Below are positions 12,267 to 24,211 of a stretch of DNA of 64,000 bases, piece after piece. Within the stretch, counting starts at the first letter, position 1. Each line of letters begins with the position of its first letter. The DNA comes from Nemertoderma westbladi (lineage: Eukaryota > Xenacoelomorpha > Nemertodermatida > Nemertodermatidae), in NCBI GenBank assembly GCA_032718475.1, contig JAUCBJ010008501.1, positions 1-64,000 on the forward strand. The letters run 5' to 3'. Position numbers and translations under genes: made by a program. The notes under the pieces are model-generated. The model saw only the letters and a list, made by a program, of their open reading frames with translations. It did not search any database and had not been told where the DNA came from.

Positions 12267-12413
12267 CAATTGAGGGAAAGGAGCCGGTTACAGAGGCAGG
12301 CTTTTCTAACCCAAACAATAAACGGCCACTTAACCAATTGAGGGAAAGGAGCAGGTTACAGAGGCATGCTTTTATAACCAAAACAATAAACTATCACTGT
12401 ACCAATTGAGGGA
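12267..12413 (+). repeat. 68-bp GGTTACA/AACAATAAAC cassette in tandem
   Basis: Two full units and the start of a third, each 68 bp. A unit has the order CAATTGAGGGAAAGGAGC, GGTTACAGAGGC, a short variable part, and then CTAACC(C/A)AAACAATAAAC. Single or paired copies recur near 7390, 12800, 20544, 24870, 31551 and 45400. Confidence 0.8.
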
Positions 12414-12794
12414 AACTATATGGTCAGACAGTCAGTAGTCACATGGTCAGACAGTCATCACTGGTACCGGTACCCCTAGTCACTCTATAACCCAAAATTA
12501 CCGATAGGGCCTACTGATTGTAGTAAGAAGTCAGTAGCAAAGCAATCATATCAGCATGACCATGTACCGGTCAGCCGGTATAGGCCTATGGCACTGGCAG
12601 TATGATACACTAACATCCATCGCTGCATCGGTACGCAAAAGTGATAGAACCGCATATCAAATGTAAGCTGAAGTTCTCATATTCACGTATCTAATATGTG
12701 AATAGGAGCCAAACTTCCTGAACTTTGGGACTGGGACCTCACCATACAGCATACACCATACTGGGTTATCGTTCATATGCGTACCGGTGGTGTT

Positions 12795-12905
12795 ACAGTG
12801 GTGGTGTTTTCTAACCAAAACAATAAACTAATCTCCATTACTTAATTAACGGAAAGGAGCAGGTTACAGTGGTGGCGGTGGGCTTTTCTAACCAAAACAA
12901 TAAAC
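12795..12905 (+). repeat. two more copies of the GGTTACA/AACAATAAAC cassette
   Basis: One partial and one complete copy in the same orientation as at 12267. Each ends in CTAACCAAAACAATAAAC. The spacer between the blocks is a GTGGTGG stretch rather than GAGGCAGG, so the middle of the cassette varies. Confidence 0.7.
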
Positions 12906-13480
12906 AATATCTCAATAACATAGGCTAGGGTATTTCATACTTATAGTCTTATTTTTGCAATACGAAAATACCAACGGTACGGATATGAACTATAACTCCA
13001 TACTGCCCTGCCATACGTGTGTCTAAGTCCTCCATACTGCGACTGCGTAACGATCCCGGCCCGGTAAGCAAACTGCAAAACTAGCACCAAAACTCACCTG
13101 ATTCTTACGTTTAAGTCGAAAACAGCTGTGGCGTTTTGTTATTTGCCAAATTAGATCTGCCATTATATATTTTATATATAGGTAGGCCTAACAATTCCAG
13201 GCTGTGAGGAGAGGCAGAGAGGATGGCTGGATGGGCAGATAGGCGTCCAAGAAATTGTTTACAATCTGAAAATCAATAGGCTGATAGGCCTACACTACCC
13301 TACCAGACCGGAATACAGACAGGACACGAGTGTTAGTGTTAGTTTAGAGAGTTTAGTTTTAGCTAGTACTCAACTAGCAGACTAGTACTGTAATACTACA
13401 GTACTACCTGACTACAGGACTACCTGCCAGCCTGTCGTCAGCCTGCCTGCTGGCAGAGTGGCAGCTGGCATGTACCGGTA
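12906..13480. other. no gene recognised
   Basis: Spacer with many GTACTAC/CTAGTAC-like short words and TACCGGTA palindromes. No supported gene. Confidence 0.35.
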
Positions 13481-13499
13481 CTACTGTACTAGTACCGGA

Positions 13500-13650
13500 T
13501 ATAGGATATTGACTTGCGGCGAGGTGTCCGATAATTTGCGGCGAAATGGCATTTATAGTGAGACACCTCGCCGCAAGACACCTCGCCGCACATTATCTGC
13601 GGCGAGATGACTTGCGGCGAAGTGGCAGTGCGGCGAGGTGACCAGCACGA
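13500..13650. repeat. cluster of TTGCGGCGAGGTG words in both orientations
   Basis: At least six copies of a 12-14-bp GC-rich word (TTGCGGCGA with GGTG or ATG, and its inverse CACCTCGCCGCA) lie within 150 bp. Alternating orientation allows several hairpins. The ORFs covering it on both strands are by-products. Confidence 0.6.
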
Positions 13651-13654
13651 GCAC

Positions 13655-15732
13655 CCCAGCATGAGCACGCAGGTACGCTGTATGCTTAGTTGTTTCGAGA
13701 TCACTGCGGAGTGCGCACCTGATATTGACTCGTCGCGCACCTCATCAATCATCATAAAATCCATACAAAATCGCGCAGCTCATGCCAGCGTATGCTTAGT
13801 TGTTTCGAGATCACTGCGGAGTGCGCACCTGATATTGACTCGTCGCGCACCTCATCAATCATCTGATCATCATAAAATCCATATAAAATCGCGCAGCTCA
13901 TGTCAGCTCAGCATGTCATGTCCTGATGTCTGCATGTGATGTGTATCTCAAAAAATCGCGCAGCTCATAAGAACAATTTTACATTCCTTTTTTAGAAGTC
14001 TGCAAGTTCCAAGTTGGAGTTGAGCGTTTCCAGTGTTTTAGCTACGGTATCTTTACAGCTTTATTATTATTATTAAACACGGTGAAATATTATAAAAATG
14101 TTAACACCGGAGAAAAACAACAAGGTACACTTACGGTAAAACCAGGTACACTAATAGTTGAATTGAAATCAGAAAAACACGAATGAATAAAATTAGTGAC
14201 CAATGCATCTTAAGAAAATAAAAACGGACAGTACATACTAAAGAGAGAAATCAAGCGGAAATTTAAACGGAAATGAAGTAAAAATATTGAAATTATGTAT
14301 GTAAATACTATAAACAGTACATTAGAGCAGCATATTATTAAAAATTTACAAATCTTATAAAAACGTAACAATATGCCATATTAAATTAAAAACGTATACA
14401 TGAGTTACAAGTAGTACAGTAGAACAAATGACATTATTACAAATATAGATATAGAAGGCAGATAACAATTAATAGTATGTAGAAATTATAATAGATATGA
14501 TAAAAACATAAAGTAGAACAGATAAAAACATATATTATATTTACAGATGAAATTACAATAATTACACTAAATTCTGGTTAAACTTACAAAAAGAAAGTAG
14601 GTTAATTTCTTTGAGTCTTAGAGAAAATAACAGTTTATTACGGCAATTTACAACTTCAGCTGGAAGCGAGTTCCAAATGGGCACCACTCTATGGGAAAAA
14701 TTATTTTTGCACATCTGCAAGCGCGACTGTCAGACTGTTTATGAAACAGTTTACGGTCGTGACCTCTCAACCCACCCCTAGGGGCCAAGGTAAAGAAGTC
14801 AGCGAAGTTTAGGTCGACTTCGTTGTTCGAAAGAGCGAAGGTCATCTTGAGGTCAAAAATTATGCTGCGCACTTCCAGGGGTTGAAGTTGTAATACGTTA
14901 ATTCGATTCAAATAGCTTACTGTACAATCCAAATTACAACGTTTAAAAAGGCGACGCGTAAAATATCTCTGTACCCGCTCAAGTAAGTCTATACAACCTA
15001 AATGAAAAGGAGACCATATAGGCGTACAGTACTCTAATAAGGGACGCACATAAGATTTAAAAGCCGTAATTAATGCAGAACGATTCGAAGTTAAAAAGCA
15101 CTTGAAAATCAAATTTGTCATTTTTAGGGCCTTGGCAGCTTGTTCGCGACAATAAACATCGAAATTAAGAGAACTACACATTGTAATACCCAGGTCTCTA
15201 CAGGAAGTGTCAATTTTTAAACATTTACCACCTAACATGTACTGCGTATCATTTCGGTCTGCCGAACCGATGTAAAGCACGGTGCACTTATGGTTATGCT
15301 GTTATGAGCAGCAATTTTGAGTTGCCATGTATCAGCCCACTTTTCCAAAGTAGATAACTGTTTGTATGTCAGTATGTTGTAGTACCGGTACAGCGGTACC
15401 GGTCAGCCGGTAGTTAAAATAAATTCAGAAATTCATAAATTTCAACTCCTGTCAGCCTGTAGCGTGTAGGCCTAGGTCTGTAGGTCACAAGGTCAGTAGG
15501 TATTCTGTCAGTCTGTGCAGCTGTGGCAGTGGCTGGTGGCATGGCAGCATGGCTGCATGGTAAAATGACAGAGAGAGACATTTGACTGATTTAAAGATTT
15601 GAAAACGAAAAACAAACGCGAGCGAAGTGAGTGAAATTTTTTTTGTTTATTTTCGTGATTTAAATTAATTTCTGGTCCGTATCAGTATCAGAGCTGCGCG
15701 CTGCTGTGCAACGCTACCGCGCACCTGTCTCA
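13655..15732. mobile_element. second, incomplete copy of the 49702-53582 TIR element
   Basis: The left part (13655-14035) matches 49725-49890 through shared words such as GCGCACCTCATCA, AAAATCGCGCAGCTCAT and AAGAACAATTTTACATTCC. The right part (15580-15732) matches 53340-53475 through GCGAGCGAAG, TATTTTCGTGATTT and GCGCACCTGTCTCA. A 109-bp direct duplication sits at about 13682-13900. The middle is filled by a LINE fragment. The outermost ends are missing, and the right side stops at the border of the palindrome. Confidence 0.6.
14040..15365 (-). pseudogene. CR1/L2-like LINE, 3' part with RT thumb
   Basis: On the minus strand an ORF (15280-14648) contains the motif YVRPLLEYCTPIWSPFHLG followed by LLERVQRYFTRRL, the classic thumb region of CR1/Jockey-group reverse transcriptases. 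Upstream, after one frameshift near 15280, the segment LEKWADTWQLKIA continues the domain to about 15362. A 3' untranslated stretch of about 600 bp ends in ATTATTATTATTA-type short repeats near 14070, as expected for LINE tails. The 5' part including YADD and the endonuclease is missing. Confidence 0.85.
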
Positions 15733-18700
15733 GGGTCATTCCATGCTAATTCGACCAATCGGTGTGGCAAGGGTCGGAAATTTTTGACGAAATTTTAACC
15801 ACTTATCAATTCTAGTGAAAAAACGATGTGGTGAAAATTTCAGCCGATTTGGTTTAGCCATTCTCGAAATATTGATGTTTTAAATTTGGCGAAATTCCAA
15901 AAACCAGTGAAGTACATTATTTGAAGTGGTGTCTACAGTTGATCTGATTATCAGTTTAATGTTAATTGTATGTGATTCTAAATAAACGATGCCTGAACTT
16001 CAATATTTTTATTACTAAATGAATAAACTATTAATCAGAAAGTTGTCAGACGATTTCAAAGTTGCCTCGAAAATGCGAATTTTTGAAAAATGTCCACATT
16101 TGAGACCTCAGTACATTAGTCTGACAACTAGTTTATCTGTTATTTTAGTTTTCCCGGTTAGAGTGACTCATAATGATTCGAATCATATAACTTTAGTAGG
16201 TAAACTGATAATCAGATAGTCTGTATGACTGAATATCTGGGTGAAGAATCTGAAAAATGTCAAAAAATGCAATATTGGAGGCTCTGGTGGAGAGCTCTGA
16301 TTAAAGCTATGTTCATGAGCTTTTTTACCTGACATCTTTGACACAAAATGAGCGCCATGTCAAAATTTGAAGAGTAAACTAGATGTTCTAGAGTGTGTAT
16401 GACTCATTTTAAAATTCTAATAAATTAAAATTTTAAATGGTCCTCAAGGTGGTCTGACAATTAGTTTTTTGATAAAAATACATTTTTTCAAACGATATCC
16501 GGGCAGAAGACTATATTTCAAAATTTAAAGCAAAAACGAACAGTCAGACCCATTATCTGACCTACTATTGAATTATTTCGAGTAAGTATCTGATCACGTG
16601 ATGCTCGAATTCTCGCTCGCTCGATATAAATCGATGTTATCCAACTATTATTATAATATAACAGTATAACAATACATTAATACGAAATATAAATCAAAAC
16701 AGCCAGACAAACAAAATATAATTCGTTTTTGATGTTAAGTAATAGTAGGCCAAATAATAATTAAAATTAATTAAAAATGCCGCAATACGGCAAGTTTTGG
16801 TAAACGGATACATTTTTCAAACGATGTAATAATGACAAAAATACGTCGTAATATAAAACAACAACAGCCAGACACATATATTATTAGTTCGGATTAGTAT
16901 AAGAAATTAATTAGGCCCCTAGTATAAAAATCACAGCTGCTCATTGGCCCAGAGCCGAATGCCTGTATGATGAGGCCTACTCTTCTATGCTAAGTTAAGT
17001 GGGGTATCACAATAAAAAAATATTAAATTCGAATAGTACAGTACATATAAATTTATCCGAACAGTATAAGGCCTTAATGAACTACACAATTCTCTAGTGT
17101 GACCTTCATTTATGAACTGATCAACAGTACTGGTATATAAATTTTGGTCGGTTATTGCACAACAATACTGATAGTTTTTGTAACATGTACATATATTTTT
17201 CAATGATATACGGTAATTAATACGGTGATAATTTACTTAACTACTCTTAAGCTGAACTAGTTTTATTGTTATATTTTTGAAAATTGTAATTTTTTATGTA
17301 TTAATTACCGGTACCGTATATCATTGAAAAATATATGTACATGTTACAAAAACTATAAACTATATATAGTATTGATAAAGTATAATATAAAACTATAAAG
17401 TATTGTTGTGCAATAACCGACCAAAATTTATATACCAGTACTGTTGATCAGTTCATAAATTAAGGTCAGACTAGAGAATTGTGTAGTTCATTAAGGCCTT
17501 ATATTGTTCGGATAAATTTACATGTAGTGTACTATTCGAATTTAATATTTTTTTTATTGTGATACCCCACTTAACTTAGCATAGAAGAGTAGGCCTCATC
17601 ATACAGGCATTCGGCTCTGCCCTCTGGGCCAATGAGCAGCTGTTATTTTTATAGTAGGGGCCTAATTAATTTCTTATACTAATCCGAACTAATAATATAT
17701 GTGTCTGGCTGTTGTTGTTTTATATTACGACGTATTTTTGTCATTATTACATCGTTTGAAAAATGTATCCGTTTACCAAAACTTTCCATATTGCGGCATT
17801 TTTAATTAATTTTAATTATTATTTGGCCTACTATTACTTAATATCAAACACGAATTATATTTTGTTTGTCTGGCTGTTTTGATTTATATTTCGAATTAAT
17901 GTATTGTTATACTGTTATATTATAATAATAGTTGGATAAAATCGATTTATATCGAGCGAGCGAGAATTCGAGCAGCACGTGATCAGATACTTACTCGAAA
18001 TAATTCAATAGTAGGTCAGATAATGGGTCTGACTGTTAGTTTTTGCTTTAAATTTTGAAACATAGTCTTCTGCCCGGATATCGTTTGAAAAAATGTATTT
18101 TTATCAAAAAACCAATTGTCAGACCACCTTGAGGACCATTTAAAATTTTAATTTATTAGAATTTTAAAATGAGTCATACACGCTCTAGAACATCTAGTTT
18201 ACTCTTCAAATTTTGACATGGCGCTCATTTTGTGTCAAAGATGGCAGGTAAAAAAGCTCATGAACATAGCTATAATCAGAGCTCTCCACCAGAGCCTCCA
18301 ATATTGCATTTTTTGACATTTTTCAGATTCTTCACCCAGATATTCAGTCATACAGACTATCTGATTATCAGTTTACCTACTAAAGTTATATGATTCGAAT
18401 CATTATGAGTCACTCTAACCGGGAAAACTAAAATAACAGATAAACTAATTGTCAGACTAATGTACTGAGGTCTCAAATGTGGACATTTTTCAAAAATTCG
18501 CATTTTTGAGGCAACTTTGAAATCGTCTGACAACTTTCTGATTAATAGTTTATTCATTTAGTAATAAAAATATTGAAGTTCAGGCATCGTTTATTTAGAA
18601 TCACATACAATTGACATTAAACTGATAATCAGATCAACTGCAGACACCACTTCAAATAATGTACTTCACTGGTTTTTGGAATTTCGCCAAATTTAAAACA

Positions 18701-18843
18701 TCAATATCTCGAGAACGGCTAAACCAAATCGGCTGAAATTTTCACCACATCGTTTTTTCACTAGAGTTGATAAGTGGTTAAAATTTCGTCAAAAATTTCC
18801 GACCCTTGCCACACCGATTGGTCGAATTAGCATGGAATGACCC
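15733..18843. mobile_element. 3.1-kb palindrome (fold-back element)
   Basis: The two arms, 15733-17223 and 17298-18843, are near-identical inverted copies around a 74-bp centre. The termini are GGGTCATTCCATGCTAATT and its inverse. The right arm has a small extra stretch near 17360-17400. The mirror-image 66-residue ORFs at 16019-16219 (+) and 18357-18557 (-) are the same sequence on each arm and show no domain. No transposase and no clear target duplication were found. The structure is that of a long-TIR or fold-back DNA transposon. Confidence 0.85.
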
Positions 18844-19447
18844 AATTACCAGTGCTGTATGTAGAGATATGACAGTATGAGCTTCTGATTCTGTTATTCC
18901 ATTTCTGCATTTGTCTGATAATCAGATACCTGACTGCCTGATATATACCATATACCTGTAGGCCTATACCGATACTTGCCTAACAACTCAACCCTACCAG
19001 ACAGCCAGACCTGAAATGAAAAATCATTGTTATCAGGACTTCTACACGTAGCACCAGCACCTACTGACCTACGTCAGTACTGCACTACGTGTAGTCTCAA
19101 AATACCTACGCGTTGTTCCAAAATACCTACGCGTCTGCGCGTAATTGTTAAAAAGGCAGGATGTCTCGATGTCTGGCTCTACCAGTCTACCGGTCGGTAA
19201 ATGACAGGAATGGAACGCGTAGGTCGAAAAGATTTACTCGGCTGGTAGGTCTAGTCTAGGTACTGCAGCTGCAGTACTGTCACTGTCTGACTGTGATATA
19301 GCCTAGCTACCAAGGACAGAAGGACTACCTACCAGTAAGGGGGTAGGCAGTAGGTACCTCCTGAAGTGGTTAGTCTGTCAGTCCTTAATACAGCAAATAC
19401 GTTTACCCATAATCTGATAATACTGTAATAGTTCTGTAGTTCAGTAG
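18844..19447. other. no gene recognised
   Basis: Spacer between the palindrome and the GC-rich left arm of the next element. No supported feature. Confidence 0.35.
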
Positions 19448-19760
19448 TTAGGGCTCGATCGGAGTTTTTATTTTGCTGGAGCCGGAGCCGGAGTGGAAAA
19501 AAAATTGCCGGAGTTTGACCGGAGCCGGAGTTTCTTTCCCTATGTGTATTTTCCCTATCAGCCTATATCCGGGCCGGGTCGCCGTCGTTCGTTAGTACTC
19601 ATATCCGGGTCGCCTACTCGCCGTCGTCGTTACTCATATCCGGGCACTGGGTCGCCGTCGTTGGTACTTATACTGTTATATCCTGGTCGCGGACAGAACT
19701 CGTTGCATCATTCTCAGTCCATTTCCCTTCCAGAATTATAGTACATATAGGCCTAGCAGT

Positions 19761-22509
19761 CAGTCAGGGAGATCATCAAATTTGAGAATACCTCAAATTT
19801 CAAATTATAGACCCAATTTTGGAATTACCTCAAATTTAATACAAGGTTAGGTTAATTCTCTAAATTTGAGTTTTACCCCAAATTTGAATTTCATAGCAGC
19901 ATAGTCAGATACAGACAGAAGTCATAGTTGGCCTAGTTCAATAGTTGTTAGCTTGTTACTGTCACTGTATTGCAAAGGTAAATAAACTGATGTAGGCCTA
20001 GTGTCTGAGTGTTGTGAAATATAATATTTAAAACATATACAGTATTAGTTTAAAAAAGGCTTATACTTAAAAAGGCTAACTGGTAGGGTGAGGGGTGCAG
20101 TGCAGCAGTGGGGTGGTATGATCAGATGGTAGACATATAAGACGAAGTATAGAGCTTAAAGAACTTATATTTTTATATTGTTACTTTTCGCTTGAATATG
20201 CTCTAAAATCGGGAGAAAAAGTAGTAGGCCTACTTTTTTTTTCCTACTGGCAGACTGGTAGGGAAAAAGTTGTCCCCATAATATCTGAATATTGTAACTT
20301 TTTGTTGGCACAGCTTTTGCAAAGTCGGCAACACAGCAACCTGCAATAATATTGAATATATTGCCACATAATAATGTACCATAGAGCCATAATTTTGCAT
20401 TGATTTTACTTTTTCTCCCAGTAAAAAAAGTAAAATAAAACATTGGCACTTGTGTCAAATAGGGGACCCTCCTAGCTCCTAATCTTATAATCCTGAAATC
20501 CTCTAAACTAAAGTCACTTTCACTAGTGCCCGGTTACAGGGTTAGCAAAGGAGCAGGTTCAGAGGTTACAGAGGTGAGTTGAAAGTAACCAAAAAACAAT
20601 AAACAAGAGTTAGGAATATTGATATGACCTGCACTACATTTCAGGATTAGCTGGTGATTTCAGGGTTAGCAGATTAGGAGGGTCACCTATTTGATTTGAC
20701 ACAAGTGCCAACACATTTTTGGTGGAATTTCTAAAATTTCATTGAATGTCTGAATGTGTTGATCAAAATTTTTGATCGAAATTTGAGCAAAATCCATCCC
20801 TACACACTATTGCAATGCAACTTTAGTGCCTGCAAGGTGTACTACAGAAATGAGATAAAGCCTCGAGAATAGGTTAGTGAAAAAGGTTATACTTTTTGCT
20901 CAAGTTATAAATAATTCTGGTTCCTCATAAGGTCAATTTAAAAGGATGTATGTACTATGTATGTATAGTATAAACAAACAGATTTCTAAAACATTTCAGA
21001 TGTCTTGATAAGAAAGCAGAGTCTAAAGACTGTTTAAAAGAATAGCGATTAGTGATGATGATGTTTATACTGTGTTCCAGGTCCATCATGTTCCATATGT
21101 TAATGACCCTGATAAAGAAGAGGTGATGTATGGAACATGCAGATGGGCGGGGCATGGCCTTTGCTTCATAATTTTATATATATGGCCAGGTCATGATTGC
21201 ATTGGATGTCTGGCTGGGATATTAAAATAGTCTGCGAGGATGTTGCACATTGTTGTAATGGAGGATCAGGTTTAGATCTTTACATATAAGTTTAAAGCAC
21301 ATTATCAAATTGAACTTTAATTGATGTATACTGCAGTAGGTAGTGGTTCCAACTTTAGAGTCTCCAGTCGTATAGAATAACTAACAAAAGAATCAAGTCC
21401 ACATATATTGAATAAACAACGTCAACCTTTGCGGCAACATTTGTCTAGAAATAGGCTCCAAACTGTGGAAGAATGATGGTACAGTATTCCAATTGACAGA
21501 TAGAGCTAGGGCAGGCGAATATTACATAAGTCTTCAGGCTGTCAGGAGAGAGCTTCATTTGATATACAAAGTTTTAAAGAGGACATCAACAACCAGAAAA
21601 CATATTTTTTCTGAATATGTGTGATATGAATGATGAACAGAAGCGATATGTAAACTTCCAAATTCTGGAATTGATTCAACATCTACAAGATATAGTAGGC
21701 CTTCCTGAGTCTGTGCAGCTGTGTGAGCTTGAATCTCGCAACAGTGAGGATTTGGTCTATTTTTTTCCGAAGATGTGTGATATGAATGATGAACAGAACC
21801 GATGAATGCCAGCATATGTAAACTTCCAAATTCTGGAATTGATTCAACATCTACAAGATATAGTAGGCGTTCCTGAGTCTGTGACGGTGCAGCTGTGTGA
21901 GCTTGAATCTCTCAACAGTGAGGATTTGGTCTACTTTTCTTCTTACCAACAGTAAGGCTGTAAGGATACGGTAGCGAATTTCTCTAGTCTTCTGCATTTT
22001 TATCACCAATCATTAAAGTTATTGACTGTAAGTTGCTGTGCTGTAAGGTTAAGCCTACCCTGCATACATGTCATGCAGTCATGTCACAGGTTACACTGGT
22101 CACCCATTCTCACCAAGCCTATAAGCACTAAGCACAGAAGCAGGGAAGCAGCAAAGCCTACTGCTACATACACCCTACTGCTGGCAGGCTGGTGATGTTG
22201 TAAAGACTGGCGAAATTTGAGGTTTTGTCTCAAATTTGAGGTTTAACCTCAAATTTCAATTTTCGCCCCCAATAAAAGCATGTTTGCATCGGTGAAATAT
22301 TTTATTGCATCGATAAAAGTTCTTATTTTACATTATATTTTAACATATTAAAAGTAGAAGTTGCTCCAACAGTTTCCCTAAGTCGCAGCAACACTCGATA
22401 TTATGAGCCTAAAAATACCTCAAATTTGAACAAAAAACCCAAATTTTCGACAGTCTATTACCAGAATTCGAAATTTGGGGTAACCCCAAAATTGATGATC
22501 TCCCTGACT
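19761..22509. mobile_element. TIR element CAGTCAGGGAGATCATCAA
   Basis: A 19-bp terminal inverted repeat (CAGTCAGGGAGATCATCAA) is flanked by the 5-bp direct repeat GCAGT (19756-19760 and 22510-22514). Inside both ends lie repeated CCTCAAATTTGAG words. The interior includes a cassette of the GGTTACA/AACAATAAAC family (20544-20606) and a direct duplication of about 170 bp (21605-21945) with the frame MCDMNDEQ...LELIQHLQDIVG, for which I recognise no function. No transposase was found. Confidence 0.65.
21605..21945 (+). repeat. tandem duplication of about 170 bp
   Basis: Two adjacent copies share TGTGTGATATGAATGATGAA at the start and CAACAGTGAGGATTTGGTCTA at the end. The second has small insertions (GAATGCCAGC and GACGGT), which break the reading frame that is open in the first copy. 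Function unknown. Confidence 0.7.
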
Positions 22510-22526
22510 GGCAGTAGGGCCTATAG

Positions 22527-24126
22527 CCACACCACCCTTGAGTGGACATCTTGGTGAAGAAAAATGAACGCCAATTCTGTTTGCATATTTATGTAAGGTT
22601 TGGTGCCCTGAGTCAAAAAAAGGAAAAACGAAAATATTTCCTGGAGCCCTTTTAAAATTATTTAGTAATTAAATTATTAACTAATATTACTAATATTAAA
22701 TTTATTTAAAATAAATGAACAGACTAAATTCTTATCATGTTATGTTGGCAATGTTGCATGGAATCCAAAAAATGAAAAACAATATTAATTGGCGGAGTCC
22801 ATTTGTAATTATTTAATAATTAAATTATTAAATAATATTAATAATATTACTAACGTTAAATTACAATGAACTTTCGAAATACTTAATAACTCTTCTTCGC
22901 AAAGTTTCTTGAAGTCCAAAATATGGAATGAAGGAAATGGTTGAGTCCGTTTTTGATTAATATTTATTAGTTAAATTATATTATTAATTAAATAATTATA
23001 TTTTAACTAAATTAATGGACGAAATATAAGGCGTAGTGTGCTAGCTATGTTGCATAAGTTTTATAAATAGTGAAGGAAAATAATTGGCAGGGTCAATTTA
23101 TCACTACTGTTTAATGTTTTTGTAATCCAGATATTATAAACAAAAACATAAATATATATAGAAATATATATATACTGTAGGAAATCACACATGTTTTGAA
23201 TTGTATTCTGCTGTAGCTCGTAACAATTGCTCCCCATATTTAGGGTGGTTATCTCCTACTTTAAATTTTGCCCAAGTTGCCTCAAAATCGGCATGTACAG
23301 ATTCAGAAGCCTGTTTGCTGAAATATCTCAGGCCCAACTTCCGACTACTACAAAATTGTTCTACAAGAAAAAATACTGCGTGAACTTTTGGTGTAATACT
23401 GATCTTCAATTCCATGTATAGTTTGCGAAATTCAGCCACAGTTTCAATATAGTTTGGTTTGAGCCTTGGTGATTTCCTACAGTATATATATTTCTATATA
23501 TATTTCTGTTTTGTTTATAATATCTGGATTACATAAACATTAAACAGTAGTGATAAATTGACCCTGCCAATTATTTTCCTTCACTATTTATAAAACTTAT
23601 GCAACATATCTAGCACACTACGCCTTATATTTCGTCCATTAATTTAGTTAAAATATAGTTATTTTATCAATAATATAATTTAACTAATAAATATTAATCA
23701 AAAACGGACTCAACCATTTCCTTCATTCCATATTTTGGACTTCAAGAAACTTTGCGAAGATGAGTTATTAAGTATTTCGAAAGTTCATTGTAATTTAATG
23801 TTAGTAATATTATTAATATTATTTAATAATTTAATTATTAAATAATTACAAATGGACTCCGCCAATTAATATTGTTTTTCATTTTTTGGATTCCATGCAA
23901 CATTGCCAACATAACATTATAAGAATTTAGTCTGTTCATTTATTTTAAATAAATTTAATATTAGTAATATTAGTTAATAATTTAATTACTAAATAATTTT
24001 AAAAGGGCTCCGGGAAATATTTTCGTTTTTCCTTTTTTTGACTCAGGGCACCAAACCTTACTTAAATTTCCAAACAGAATTGGCGTTCATTTTTCTTCAC
24101 CAAGATGTCGACTCAAGGGTGGTGTG
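22527..24126. mobile_element. 1.6-kb fold-back element with coding loop
   Basis: Inverted arms 22527-23188 and 23469-24126 are near-identical and start with CACACCACCC. The only unique part is the 280-bp loop, which carries a protein-like frame. The arms are AT-rich with short ATTAATTA-like stretches. No target duplication was clear. Confidence 0.8.
23185..23468 (-). pseudogene. transposase-like C-terminal fragment in the fold-back loop
   Basis: The minus strand carries an open frame of about 93 residues containing SITPKVHAVFFLVEQFC, GLRYFSKQASESVHADF and LLRATAEYNSKHV, ending in a stop at the inner edge of the arm. The pattern TPKVH...EQ..ESVH..F resembles the C-terminal part of large uncharacterised transposon-encoded proteins of invertebrates, from memory. 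It lacks a start and any catalytic region, so it looks like a captured exon fragment. The coincidence of its ends with the loop borders is notable. Confidence 0.5.
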
Positions 24127-24211
24127 TAGCTGTATAGTCAGATAGTAGTACAGTAGCTTGAGGTGCGGGATTGTCAGACTGTGTATTCAAGCTGTCAGGT
24201 AGGCCTACCGC

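Noticed and set aside
16019-18557. Paired 66-residue ORFs on the two arms of the large palindrome
   Set aside because: They are the same arm sequence read twice; no domain, and only the palindrome makes them look conserved.
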